NCBI GenBank assembly: GCA_015258095.1
Contig: JABZIV010000010.1
Span: 1 to 57,850 of the forward strand
DNA from: Lachnospiraceae bacterium
Lineage (GTDB): Bacteria > Bacillota > Clostridia > Lachnospirales > Lachnospiraceae
Reading direction: 5' to 3'
DNA: 57,850 nucleotides
Part shown: piece after piece, positions 8,785 to 17,665 of the stretch
How the letters are laid out: each line of letters starts with the position of its first letter
How positions within the stretch are numbered: the stretch's first letter is position 1
Translations under genes and position numbers: made by a program
Notes under the pieces: model-generated
Database searches by the model: none
What the model saw: only the letters and a program-made list of their open reading frames with translations
Told to the model about the DNA's origin: nothing

Positions 8785-9894
8785 CTATTCCGCGTCGCTT
8801 GCGCGTTCCGGATACGCTTCTTTCAGAGACTGGGAAAATGGGGCTCGCAAAATCCCCCTTTCCGTGATAATGGCGGTAATCAAGCTGTGATCCGTCACGT
8901 CGAAAGCTGGATTAAAGCACTTTACGGAAGAAAGCGCCATCGGCTTCTCATAGAACTTACTCTTGATTTCCTCCGGATTCCGCTCTTCAATCACGATGTC
9001 CTCCCCTGTCTTACACTGAAAGTCAATCGTTGAACCGGGTCCGAGAACATAGAAAGGAATCCCGTAATACTTCGCAAGGATTGCCACGCCGCTGGTACCG
9101 ATCTTATTCGCCGCGTCCCCATTTGCCGCAATACGGTCACAGCCCACAAGGCACGCCTGAACCAAACCCTTCTTCATCACTAACGATGCCATATTGTCAC
9201 AGATCAGCGTGACATCGATACCACCTTCCTGTAACTCATACGATGTGAGTCTCGCTCCCTGTAAGAGCGGTCTCGTCTCATCCGAGAAAACATGGAACGG
9301 AATGCCCCGCTCCTTCCCGAGGAAAAGCGGTCCGAGTGCCGTTCCGTACTTCGAAGTCGCAAGCGGTCCGGCATTGCAGTGCGTCAGAATCCCGTCTCCC
9401 GCCTTTAAAAGGGAAATACCGTATTCCGAGATGGCCCTGCACATCGATACGTCTTCCGCCTGAATGAGCCGGCACTCTTTCCGTAAAGCTGCAAGAATCT
9501 CTTCCACGCTTTCCGCAATGTGCGCCTTCACGAGCTCTTCCATACGAGAAAGCGCCCAACTTAGGTTCACTGCGGTCGGACGGGAAGAATTCAGATACTT
9601 CGCGTCTTCCTGAAACTGCTGATAAAATGCCCGACTGTCCTTCGCCTTTATCTTCTTCGCAAGGATGTAGATTCCGTAAGCCGCACATATCCCGATTGCG
9701 GGAGCTCCCCGCACCTTTAATTCGAAAATAGCATCGTAAAGCGCCTTCGCATCCCCCAGTTCCAGGAAGACTTTCTTTCCCGGAAGAGCGGTCTGATCCA
9801 GAATCACCACCGCCGTCTCTTCCTCATTCAGCCGGACATTCTCGATGCCGGAAAGGAGTTCTCTCATTTCTTCTTCTGTAAAACTCTGCTTCAT
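8785..9894 (-). CDS. mtnA: S-methyl-5-thioribose-1-phosphate isomerase
   Basis: 369 aa, family length. Converts methylthioribose-1-phosphate to methylthioribulose-1-phosphate in the cytosol. Seen: the phosphate-binding RGAPAIG (62-68), the catalytic cysteine in THCNAG (Cys173), the catalytic aspartate in GCDRIAANGD (Asp253), and NKIGTSGVAILAKYYGIP after it. The paralogous eIF2B-alpha and ribose-1,5-bisphosphate isomerase are alternatives, but THCNAG plus length favour MtnA. It lies 35 bp after punA and about 100 bp before the binding-protein gene, so PNP would supply its substrate from methylthioinosine. Confidence 0.9.
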   Translation of the reverse strand: MKQSFTEEEMRELLSGIENVRLNEEETAVVILDQTALPGKKVFLELGDAKALYDAIFELKVRGAPAIGICAAYGIYILAKKIKAKDSRAFYQQFQEDAKYLNSSRPTAVNLSWALSRMEELVKAHIAESVEEILAALRKECRLIQAEDVSMCRAISEYGISLLKAGDGILTHCNAGPLATSKYGTALGPLFLGKERGIPFHVFSDETRPLLQGARLTSYELQEGGIDVTLICDNMASLVMKKGLVQACLVGCDRIAANGDAANKIGTSGVAILAKYYGIPFYVLGPGSTIDFQCKTGEDIVIEERNPEEIKSKFYEKPMALSSVKCFNPAFDVTDHSLITAIITERGILRAPFSQSLKEAYPERASDAE

Positions 9895-9929
9895 GCTTTC
9901 TCTTCTTTCCTATTATTCCGATGTGTCTA

Positions 9930-10754
9930 CTATCCGAACGATAAAATCGATTCACTAACCAACTTCCGGAAAAGCGGCGCAACCTTTCCCGCCACAATCT
10001 TCACGTCCTCATCGCTGAGCGGCTCTTCGGAAAGTCCAGCACCCAGGTTCGAGATACAGGAAATTCCGCAGACCTTCATGCCTGCGTGTCTTCCCGCAAT
10101 CGCTTCACAAGCCGTGCTCATCCCGACTGCATCCGCTCCGAGTATATGCGCCATCTTCACCTCCGCGGGTGTCTCGAAACTCGGTCCGCTAAACTGCATA
10201 TAGACGCCTTCCCGAAGAGAGAGCTGCATCGACGATGCCGCTTTCCGAATCTTCTCCCGAAGTCCGCTGTCATACACTTCCGACATATCCGGAAAGCGCA
10301 CGCCGAGTTCGGAAAGATTCTCTCCAATCAGCGGATTCGGAACAGAGTAGAGGATGTGGTCTGTAAGGAGCATGAAGTCTCCCGCCTGAAATGCCGGATT
10401 CACCGAACCGCAGGCATTGGTGAGAAAGAGTATCTCCGCTCCCATCCTTTGCATGAGTCGTGTCGGTAGAACCACGTCCTCGATAGGATAGCCCTCATAA
10501 AAGTGCACACGTCCCTGCATCAGCACGACCGGCACTTCCCCGATGTGTGCAAAAACATAGCGTCCCTTGTGTCCGCTCACGGTTGACACCGGAAAGTCCT
10601 GAATCTCATGGTAATCAATGCTGCCTTCCACTTCGAGGTGTTCCGCATAATCGCCGAGTCCTGAACCGAGAATCAGCGCAATCTTCGGGGCAAAGGGAAT
10701 CTTCCCCTCTATGCTCTTGTAACAACGCTCCACTCTCTCATATCGCTTTGACAT
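9930..10754 (-). CDS. punA: Purine nucleoside phosphorylase, inosine/guanosine (trimeric) type
   Basis: About 274 aa. Motifs of the PNP/MTAP family: ALILGSGLGDYAEHL (phosphate loop), STVSGHKGRYVFAHIG, LMQGRVHFYEGY, the base-binding Glu in FSGPSFETPAEVKM and CISNLGAG. These favour inosine and guanosine; related enzymes also split methylthioinosine. ATG 10754 is chosen because GGGAGGAA lies just upstream; an upstream ATG at 10784 has no such site. It follows the lipoprotein gene closely and precedes mtnA by 35 bp. Confidence 0.9.
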   Translation of the reverse strand: MSKRYERVERCYKSIEGKIPFAPKIALILGSGLGDYAEHLEVEGSIDYHEIQDFPVSTVSGHKGRYVFAHIGEVPVVLMQGRVHFYEGYPIEDVVLPTRLMQRMGAEILFLTNACGSVNPAFQAGDFMLLTDHILYSVPNPLIGENLSELGVRFPDMSEVYDSGLREKIRKAASSMQLSLREGVYMQFSGPSFETPAEVKMAHILGADAVGMSTACEAIAGRHAGMKVCGISCISNLGAGLSEEPLSDEDVKIVAGKVAPLFRKLVSESILSFG

Positions 10755-10788
10755 ATTTCCTCCCTTCGCTCTACGCAGCCTCAAAAAT

Positions 10789-12168
10789 TTATTGATAATC
10801 CTGTCCGGTCAGGTAATGATAAAACGCAGTATTCACATAGCGCTTTTCCGGCGTGACAGTGAGTCCGTCTGCCAGTGCGGTGAGGCTCTTCACGACCTCA
10901 TCCTTCTTTTCTTCCGTCGTGAAAGGATGAATTGCGTACTCTCCATCCGTCACTACACAATCATAAATCGCATGGTAATCCTCTTTCGGCATATCCTCCC
11001 GCACGGTACTGTACAGCGGCTGCCACCATGAGCCGTATAGCAGACCCTTCCGTTCTTCATTTTCCGAATTTTTCTTTGCGAAAGCCTTAATCACCCGATC
11101 AAACGCCATCAAGTCTTCTTTATTTGCAAACTCTAACTTCAAATCATATTCTACCGCGTGAACCAGATATAAGTCATCACTAAACTTCTGCACTTCATAG
11201 GTCGGCGTCGCCTCGGGAACCGCTCCCCACTCCAAGAGATACTGATAGATGCTGATCTTCGGTTCCAACTGCACACGTGCATTCAAGCCTTCTCTATCCA
11301 GTAAACCAATCAGCTGTCTCGCATGAAGAATATCCGAATGGCCGTACTGCAAAGTATATTCCGGAAGAAAACGAGCATCATAGGCGGAAGACTTCAAGCC
11401 ATATCCCGTGGTAATCTTCTGTTCCACCGCCTTCCTTCCGAGCTCCGAGAGCTTCGGATCATCAAAGAGACGAAACTCCTGCCACGTTTTATCGAGTTTT
11501 CCAAAAATATCCGGATCCGACGCAAGCCCCAGGAAGTTTCTTCCTTTTCCAACCGCATCCGCGACCTTCATCAGAAGCGCCTCTTCAAAGTCCTTGTCCG
11601 GCTTATCTTTATTCATCGCTTTCTCCGCTTCTTCCGGCGTAATCAAGTCCACGTCCAGCGCACAAACAAGAGGAGAAAGTTCTTCCCCTTCCCCTTTCAA
11701 ACCGTATCTTTGCAGTCTTTCCTGTAACTTTTCCGCAGTGTAACTCTGTGCAAGCTCTCTATATCCGGAAGCATCCACTGCGGCAGAGATTGCTTTCAAG
11801 CGGTCGAACTCCCCCGTAATCGGGATCTCTTTCTCCGTAATCTTCTGTAACGCTTCGGAAAATGCCTTCCCTTCCGCAGTTTCCGGAACTTGAATAGCAA
11901 AGTAAGTCTTCAGATACGCCGCCGCCTTCTCCGGGGAATCCTTAAACTCTTTCTCCCCTTCCCGCTTCGCCTGATCCTCGGATAAGACTTCTCCGCTCTC
12001 TTCTCCCTCCGTCTTTTCCCCCGATTCCTGCTGTTTTTCAGAAGCAGCCACGGTCGCCTCTTTCGAAGACGCCTGCGTCGCCTGCTTCACGTTCCCTTTC
12101 CCGCAGGCAGTTACCGTTACGATTAGTGCAAAAGTTAATACCGTAGAACCAAAAAGATATTTTCTCAT
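10789..12168 (-). CDS. Lipoprotein of unknown function
   Basis: About 459 aa. Begins MRKYLFGSTVLTFALIVTV with lipobox TVTAC, then a Ser/Glu/Lys-rich linker to about residue 70. The rest is a mixed helical domain with no motif I recognise; YFAIQVPETAEGKAFSEAL and WWQPLYSTVREDMPKEDY are distinctive stretches. It is the first gene before punA on the same strand with a short gap, so it may belong to the salvage operon as an accessory surface protein. ATG 12168 is used rather than 12195 because the signal peptide starts there. Confidence 0.6.
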   Translation of the reverse strand: MRKYLFGSTVLTFALIVTVTACGKGNVKQATQASSKEATVAASEKQQESGEKTEGEESGEVLSEDQAKREGEKEFKDSPEKAAAYLKTYFAIQVPETAEGKAFSEALQKITEKEIPITGEFDRLKAISAAVDASGYRELAQSYTAEKLQERLQRYGLKGEGEELSPLVCALDVDLITPEEAEKAMNKDKPDKDFEEALLMKVADAVGKGRNFLGLASDPDIFGKLDKTWQEFRLFDDPKLSELGRKAVEQKITTGYGLKSSAYDARFLPEYTLQYGHSDILHARQLIGLLDREGLNARVQLEPKISIYQYLLEWGAVPEATPTYEVQKFSDDLYLVHAVEYDLKLEFANKEDLMAFDRVIKAFAKKNSENEERKGLLYGSWWQPLYSTVREDMPKEDYHAIYDCVVTDGEYAIHPFTTEEKKDEVVKSLTALADGLTVTPEKRYVNTAFYHYLTGQDYQ

Positions 12169-12321
12169 TTCTACCTCCGCTTTGCTCCTGTACACAACGA
12201 ATCGGCATTTCTCTTTCCTTATAAAGTATCTTAATAGTACTCGAAAATGATATTTTTAAGCAATACCTTTATCCGGCAATTTTCTTGTATTTTTCCAGAA
12301 AACAAATGCACACTCTCCGTC

Positions 12322-12350
12322 TTGCAAATTTAAGCATTTTGTTCTATACT
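12322..12350 (+). promoter_or_regulatory. Sigma-A promoter of tRNA-Arg
   Basis: Plus strand -35 TTGCAA (12322-12327), 17-bp spacer, -10 TATACT (12345-12350). The tRNA starts 9 bases after the -10, so the transcript starts at or just before the mature 5' end. Confidence 0.75.
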
Positions 12351-12359
12351 TTTTTCTAT

Positions 12360-12431
12360 GCTTCCGTAGCTTAAGGGATAGAGCCCCGGCCTCCGACGCC
12401 GGTAGTGGCGGTTCGAGTCCGTTCGGAAGCA
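12360..12431 (+). tRNA. tRNA-Arg (anticodon CCG)
   Basis: Full cloverleaf: acceptor GCTTCCG with CGGAAGC plus discriminator A, D arm GCTTAAGGGATAGAGC, anticodon stem CCGGC/GCCGG with loop CTCCGAC (anticodon CCG, reading CGG), T arm with TTCGAGT. No CCA is encoded. It is the only stable RNA on the plus strand in the window, and converges on the DUF5722 gene. Confidence 0.95.
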
Positions 12432-12460
12432 TTTTTTATTGCAAGAATTCCGCAAAGCAT

Positions 12461-12594
12461 AAAGCCCATTGTATTCTTTTCGAAAGCACGATCTCGCTCG
12501 GCTCCGACCTAACGGTACTAAGCATCAAACTTCGCTCGTTTTCTGCAAGTACCGAGGCCTCCGAACGGCTTTCTCAAAGAATACAATGGGCTTT
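12461..12594. repeat. 134-nt palindromic element between convergent genes
   Basis: Two 27-nt arms at 12461-12487 and 12568-12594 are complementary at 25 of 27 positions (19 bp, 2 mismatches, 6 bp). Inside are further pairings: 12495-12501 with 12561-12567 (6 of 7) and CGGTACT 12513-12519 with AGTACCG 12548-12554. On the plus strand the right arm ends GGGCTTTTT, so it can terminate the tRNA transcript. It is far longer than a normal terminator and resembles a MITE or a structured RNA. No frame of note lies in it. Confidence 0.75.
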
Positions 12595-12696
12595 TTAAAC
12601 TCCGTTATATTTATTATTTAAGTATATCAGACAGAGCTTTCTTCCAATCAAAATCTCACCGAATGGACTCCTCTTATCAAATTATTATCTACCTTT

Positions 12697-14361
12697 TTAG
12701 TAGTTAATGACATCCGGCTTTTTAGCCTCTCTTCCTGGGAAGTGGAAGCCGGGGATCAGCTGATCCCAGGAATCAATGCCGATGACCGCTCTGGCAAAAT
12801 CCGCCGTACCTTCCGTCGCACTGGCATTGTCGATGTACTTAAACACCTCATGCGCACGTTTCGGTACGAGCTTATTGTTCACAATCTTGGAAAGACCGAA
12901 GGCGAGTCCATTCTTCGTCTCGTCTACCGAGTCCTCCTGCCGGCTCATCAGATAAGCCGTAATATACGGATTGTTGTCTGCAATGAAGTAGGAGTATGCC
13001 ACCGCAGCTGCCTGATCAATCGATTTGTCCTTTCCTCCCTGCGTGCTGGTGAAACCTTCCTCGGTCAGGAAAATCTTTCGAACCTGTCCTTTTTGGTTTC
13101 GCATACTATCCATCTGCATAAAGTCCGTGATGACATGAAGGTTCTTAAAGTTCACCACCGGAGAATCCATCGTATCATTTACCTTGCCGGTCTTGTCATC
13201 ATCCCAGAAATTCGGGGAAGTCATCGGATACGGATAGGGATGGAGCGCGAGACCATAATCCATATATCCCTCTGTCGCCTCATAGTTATGGAAAGCCAGC
13301 AGAATATCCTTTCCCTTATACTTTCCGACCGGCGCCGCCTCCGGAAGCATATTCCAGTAGTGGTCGATAGAGAACATAACATTATCATTTGCAGAAACCG
13401 ACTTCATCGCCGTATAGAACACACGGAAGGCTCTTTGGAACTTTACCGTATACGCAGACACATCCAGGTCACCCATGTAGTTCCAGTACTGGTTGTTGAT
13501 CTCATTTCCCACAACCCAGTTCGTAATCTTTCCATGCCCCTGTCTTCCGTTGTAACGCTTAGCAAGGAAGGATGCCATCGCCTTCACCGCACGGAAACCG
13601 CCTTCCGACTCCACATTAAAGCCATAGTACATTGCCTGATCCTTCGGCAGTTCCTTCACGCCCATCGGATTCAACTCGGAAACCGTATTGTTCCAGGCAT
13701 TTAAGAGAATCGCGGTAACCGCCACACCGGAATCACTGAGTCTCTTTACCTCTGCATCCAGCTGATCAATCAATTCCTTGTTGATCTTATACGTCTTATT
13801 TTCATAAGTATAGTAAATCCCGTTTCCAAAGAAACGCTGCGTCGGAATGTCCACTCCGGCATGCTTGATGTTCAAGCTTAAAGCATCGTCCAGAAGGTTC
13901 GGATCCACACGAAGCCCCTTCTTTCCCGGATTCAACGCCGGACTCTGGTCTTCCGCAACAATTTCCGGATTCTCCAGATATCTTCTATCCGAAATCATCA
14001 CATAACGGCTCCCCACCTTGACAGCCGGCACGAAGGCACTGTAGAGACGAAGCTCTCCGGGTCCTGCGTGAAGCGGAAAGGTAAGCTTCTGGTTCTTTCC
14101 AATGCTTCCCTTCGCAAGTGGATCCCATCTTCCGGATAAGTCATTCTGATACGGCTTAATTTCGAAAATGTAGATGGAGCCGTCCGTCCCTGTACTGTCT
14201 CCACTACTGTCCACCGTTACGGAAATGTTCTCTTTATCCGCCGTAATATTCACGTCATGAATCTTTCCTGTCACAGAGTGGGCAAATGCCGCAAATGAAA
14301 ACAGAGCGGACATCACCACCATGCAAAAAAATCCGACACTCTTCTTCCCCAAAAATCCCAT
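12697..14361 (-). CDS. Secreted DUF5722 protein, putative clan GH-A glycosidase
   Basis: 554 aa with signal peptide (GKKSVGFFCMVVMSALFSF, AFA cleavage). The N-terminal 150 residues are beta-rich; the rest looks like a TIM barrel of the DUF5722 family. Candidate catalytic residues: the acid/base glutamate in WVVGNEINN and a nucleophile in FLTEEGFTS, placed as in clan GH-A. HNYEATEG and ALHPYPYPMTS resemble barrel strands. Substrate unknown. It stands alone with 335 bp to the defence genes upstream; the 170-bp leader (14362-14529) has no clear operator. Confidence 0.7.
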   Translation of the reverse strand: MGFLGKKSVGFFCMVVMSALFSFAAFAHSVTGKIHDVNITADKENISVTVDSSGDSTGTDGSIYIFEIKPYQNDLSGRWDPLAKGSIGKNQKLTFPLHAGPGELRLYSAFVPAVKVGSRYVMISDRRYLENPEIVAEDQSPALNPGKKGLRVDPNLLDDALSLNIKHAGVDIPTQRFFGNGIYYTYENKTYKINKELIDQLDAEVKRLSDSGVAVTAILLNAWNNTVSELNPMGVKELPKDQAMYYGFNVESEGGFRAVKAMASFLAKRYNGRQGHGKITNWVVGNEINNQYWNYMGDLDVSAYTVKFQRAFRVFYTAMKSVSANDNVMFSIDHYWNMLPEAAPVGKYKGKDILLAFHNYEATEGYMDYGLALHPYPYPMTSPNFWDDDKTGKVNDTMDSPVVNFKNLHVITDFMQMDSMRNQKGQVRKIFLTEEGFTSTQGGKDKSIDQAAAVAYSYFIADNNPYITAYLMSRQEDSVDETKNGLAFGLSKIVNNKLVPKRAHEVFKYIDNASATEGTADFARAVIGIDSWDQLIPGFHFPGREAKKPDVINY

Positions 14362-14529
14362 ACTTCCTTATCAATCCTTTCCCATCGTAAATCTTTCATA
14401 GAGTAACCGCACTTTACAGAAGCCTATTCCCGGTCTCAATCACGAAACAGTCCCCTCCACTACCGGCACTCTAGAAACAAAGCTCTCTCATACTACGATT
14501 TTATAAGGAAAATTGAAAGCGGAATAATC

Positions 14530-15210
14530 TTACAAGTTCTTACGGTTTCGAAACGACGGATCTATACCTTCCAGAAACTCTATCGCTTCAAAAACCGTAG
14601 AGAATGTATAGCAATGTTCACAAAGCCAGTTGTTTCTTTCGTCACAATCTTCAAAAGACGGAATGTCATATTTTTTAAGTTCATTAAAAACTTCTTTGGC
14701 ACGATTCACTGCCAAAGGATAGTTCTCGGCTATTTCTCCGGTTATTTGAAAATCTCCTTTTTTATACTTTGGTTTATACTTTCGTAACCTAATAAGTACA
14801 TTCCTCTTTTCCGCAACTATCCGAACAGGTGCACTATATTTTTCATAATGAAGAAGTAGCCAGTATTCAATACACCCCGAGGTCATAAGCAATCGAACTC
14901 TGATTCCCTCTTTTTTTCTTAACTTTCGAAGTTTATTGATTATACTCTGTCGTTCACTGAGAGAATGGATATCTTTCTCCTCTACATCAAAGAAAAACCA
15001 GATTTCATCCGTAACTTCAATAAAATTTCTATATCTTTTGTCCTTATTAAACTTGTCTATCGCTTCATGGAACAGCCCTGCTGTGCTACATCGCTTAATG
15101 GAAGCCTGCGTCTAAAACTTCATTTTAAGAAAGTCTACATAAGCCTGCTCACTTTTACCTTCACAAAACACCACAATATATGGCTTTTCTTTTCTAAATT
15201 GGCGAGGCAT
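14530..15210 (-). pseudogene. RloB-like protein interrupted by an in-frame amber codon
   Basis: Frame from ATG 15210 gives MPRQFRKEKPYIVVFCEG, the classic RloB start with a Toprim-like FCEG motif, then reaches TAG at 15112-15114 after FLKMKF. The same frame continues without shift through GLFHEAIDKFNKD, VTDEIWFFFDVEE, KLRKLRKKEGIRVRLLMTSG and CIEYWLLLHYEKY to the normal end at 14530, so only one codon separates it from a full 226-residue protein. The ATG overlaps the RloA stop (TGATG). RloB is the partner of RloA in a phage-defence related pair. A shorter product could start internally near 14892. Single nonsense change, suppression or sequencing error are the alternatives. Confidence 0.85.
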
Positions 15211-16511
15211 CAGGTCACCTCCTCCAATTCAACATTCGGTATCGCGCCAAATTTTCCTGCAAAATATGCTTTTCTAATGTTATCGCTCGTTCTTGTAGAG
15301 AAAAAGCTAATACTATATAACTCCGAAACACCATCCGAATTTTCTTTATCGGCAAAGTAAATCTGATCCTTCCTTAAAATTTCCATACTCATCAGCTCTG
15401 TATTATGCGTTGTAAATATGATTTGTGCTCCTAACGGATTTGTAGTTTTACTCTGAAATTTTGAAATGATATATTGAACCAAAACCGGATGTAGTTCTCT
15501 CTCAATTTCGTCTATAACGAGGACTCCACCAGTAGTTAAAGCCGACTCAACAGCAGGTGCAAGCGACATTAATTTTCTGGTTCCATCTGATTCATCAGCC
15601 AATTCTAATTGATACAAAGCCCGCTCACCATTTTTATTTACTCCGGTATGCTTCGTTTTTGCTACTACCTCCTGGAGCTTTAATAAAATCTCTCCATTGG
15701 TCGAAGACTCTGTCAGCGCTTGCATAAAGCCGGTCAAACCTTTTTTTAACTCATCAGGCATATCCGTTGGTAAACTATTATTTCCATTTATCTCCTGATT
15801 ATTCATTTCAAACTGCATATCTTGAATCCCCAAATCAGCAGCTTTCGCATATTTCGAAATTGCCTCAAGCATAAACGGATCCTCATAATACTCCAACAAC
15901 TGGGCAGGCATCTCAGCAAAGTCTCTAGAAAAATAGATTTGATTTCTAAACCACTGCATTGCCTCCATGCAAGAAGCATCGTTCATTGTACACGCAATAG
16001 AGAAATATAATTGATTGTCTGCAACCATTTCTCCAATCAGCTTGCGTCTGGTCTTGTCTTCTGTAAAAGAAAAATATCTCCCCTCACGCAGAAACACCAA
16101 CGCTTTCTGTCCTTTTGGTGAATGGTACAAATACTCTGAAATTATTTTTTCTCTTGTAGCTGAAAAGCCATACCAAAATCTCTGTCCTTTAAATGTATAC
16201 TCAAAGTCAAAAGTAGTTGGTTCATTTTTAGAATAATCATTTAATAAAAAAGGGCGCACCGGTATCGATGCTTTTTCATGCTGCGTTCTTTGTGCATTAC
16301 AAATAAACTGTACTGCAAGCCATAAAGCGCGAACAACATTACTCTTCCCTCCCCCATTTTTTCCATATATAGCACAAGCAGGAAGTAATTTCATTTTCGA
16401 AGTCAAAGGAATCAATACATTCTTTAAATAGCCCAGCCCTGTTGCCTCCATAGATAGGATTGATTCATCACGAAAAGAACGATAATTTTTAAAGCGAAAC
16501 TCTATTAACAT
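15210..16511 (-). CDS. RloA-like AAA/ABC-type ATPase
   Basis: About 433 aa. Starts MLIEFRFKNYRSFRDE, the usual beginning of OLD/RloA-type ATPases, with Walker A IYGKNGGGKSNV (about 45-56), Walker B GGVLVIDEIERELHP and a FTTHNTEL H-loop near the end. Preceded by GAGGAGG, so ATG 16511 is chosen over 16565. RloA with RloB is a predicted abortive-infection type pair often found in restriction loci. The partner here is interrupted, so the ATPase may be orphaned. AT-rich, like the neighbouring defence genes. Confidence 0.85.
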   Translation of the reverse strand: MLIEFRFKNYRSFRDESILSMEATGLGYLKNVLIPLTSKMKLLPACAIYGKNGGGKSNVVRALWLAVQFICNAQRTQHEKASIPVRPFLLNDYSKNEPTTFDFEYTFKGQRFWYGFSATREKIISEYLYHSPKGQKALVFLREGRYFSFTEDKTRRKLIGEMVADNQLYFSIACTMNDASCMEAMQWFRNQIYFSRDFAEMPAQLLEYYEDPFMLEAISKYAKAADLGIQDMQFEMNNQEINGNNSLPTDMPDELKKGLTGFMQALTESSTNGEILLKLQEVVAKTKHTGVNKNGERALYQLELADESDGTRKLMSLAPAVESALTTGGVLVIDEIERELHPVLVQYIISKFQSKTTNPLGAQIIFTTHNTELMSMEILRKDQIYFADKENSDGVSELYSISFFSTRTSDNIRKAYFAGKFGAIPNVELEEVT

Positions 16512-16637
16512 AAAAACAACCTCCTCACACAGAGATAAAGTATCATTGTTTTTACATATATTCAATAAAAAATATCCAATTTTTTGTTTTTTATTATTGT
16601 ATACATTATTTCATTGATCGATTGTTAGATTTTCAGA

Positions 16638-16841
16638 TCATCCTTTGCTATTCCTTCTATTCGAAAAGCGCTTTCCGTAATAAGAAAAACAGGTCTGCTT
16701 CGATGCAAATACACGGCTTATATCACGATTCGTAATATCATGCAGCTCTGATCCCACTTTCATCATAGGACGGGTAAGAGTATCACTCAACTCAACATTA
16801 TACTTTCCACATAAAGAGAGAAATAAATCTTTATTAAACAT
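16638..16841 (-). CDS. Small hypothetical protein
   Basis: About 67 aa, starting MFNKDLFLSLCGKYNVELSD after a good AGAGGTGG ribosome site (ATG 16841). It contains RPMMKVGSELHDIT and ends in basic residues. No known domain. It lies between the NTase/HTH pair and RloA on the same strand with its own gaps, so it may be an independent small accessory gene. Confidence 0.5.
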   Translation of the reverse strand: MFNKDLFLSLCGKYNVELSDTLTRPMMKVGSELHDITNRDISRVFASKQTCFSYYGKRFSNRRNSKG

Positions 16842-16906
16842 CACACCACCTCTCATGCATATCCCCCATTCGTTAGATCAAAGCCCTTGTCTGTTCAAAT
16901 ATCTAT

Positions 16907-17665
16907 TTAAAGAGTCTCATACATTCCTTTCAATTCTTCCAGAATCTTCTCCTTTGTTCTGCCAACCACTCCCAGCTGCTTAATATCCACGTTTTCATTT
17001 TTCATACGCTGGACAAACTCTTGAATATCGGCATAAACTCCTTGGGGAGCCACTATCTTAGCTGTAGGATCAATCAACTCCGTCAGACGAAAAACATCAT
17101 TCTTATGTTTTTTAATATTTTTGTTATCAACGTGTTCTCCTGCGACCTTACGCTCTGTCAAATCCATCCACGCTCTTGCCTTAAATGGAATTAAATATGC
17201 CGCATCCAAGACAGTCACTCCATCAACAACGACTTTCCCCTGCTTCAAAAATTCGTAGTAATCATTGTCTAAAAGAATAGCAGACAGACTTGAAATATTA
17301 TCGTCCATCGGTAACGGTGTTAGCACTGCATCTTTAGGAAGCTGAATGGCATCCAGCTTTCGTGTGAAAAGTTCAATCATCGCAGGATACTGATTTGAGA
17401 TTGGATGACTAAAACGATAAAACTGCAGCATACCCGAACTTTTATTGCAATGTTCATATCCAGCCCGTTTTACATAGTCCCAAAATTTCTTTCCAAAATT
17501 CGTGTCAACTGCTTCTATAATCAGAACAAGGTCAATGTCCTTTGTTGCTCGGAAGTCCAGTCCTTCTTCCGTCATCAGAATGTCACACGCTGTTCCTCCA
17601 ATGATTGCATATTGTTCTTCACTGCCCTTGAACCATTCCTTAAAGCTATCAATTCCTGCAACCAT
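16907..17665 (-). CDS. AbiEii-like nucleotidyltransferase-fold protein
   Basis: 252 aa. The N-terminus has the minimal nucleotidyltransferase signature IIGGTACDIL (Gly23-Gly24) followed by ATKDIDLVL (Asp43, Asp45), and a helical C-terminal half including FKARAWMDL, often seen in AbiEii/MenT-type proteins. It overlaps the winged-helix gene by 17 bp. That order (regulator first, NTase second) matches type IV AbiE toxin-antitoxin systems, where the NTase is the toxin; here the partner is not a typical AbiEi by sequence, so the toxin role is inference. Confidence 0.65.
   Translation of the reverse strand: MVAGIDSFKEWFKGSEEQYAIIGGTACDILMTEEGLDFRATKDIDLVLIIEAVDTNFGKKFWDYVKRAGYEHCNKSSGMLQFYRFSHPISNQYPAMIELFTRKLDAIQLPKDAVLTPLPMDDNISSLSAILLDNDYYEFLKQGKVVVDGVTVLDAAYLIPFKARAWMDLTERKVAGEHVDNKNIKKHKNDVFRLTELIDPTAKIVAPQGVYADIQEFVQRMKNENVDIKQLGVVGRTKEKILEELKGMYETL

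Noticed and set aside
12360..12431. tRNA-Arg as attachment site of the defence island
   Set aside because: No copy of its 3' end was seen at the other boundary and no integrase is present.
12742..13704. 320-codon plus-strand open frame
   Set aside because: Antisense shadow of the DUF5722 gene, which has a signal peptide and clear motifs.
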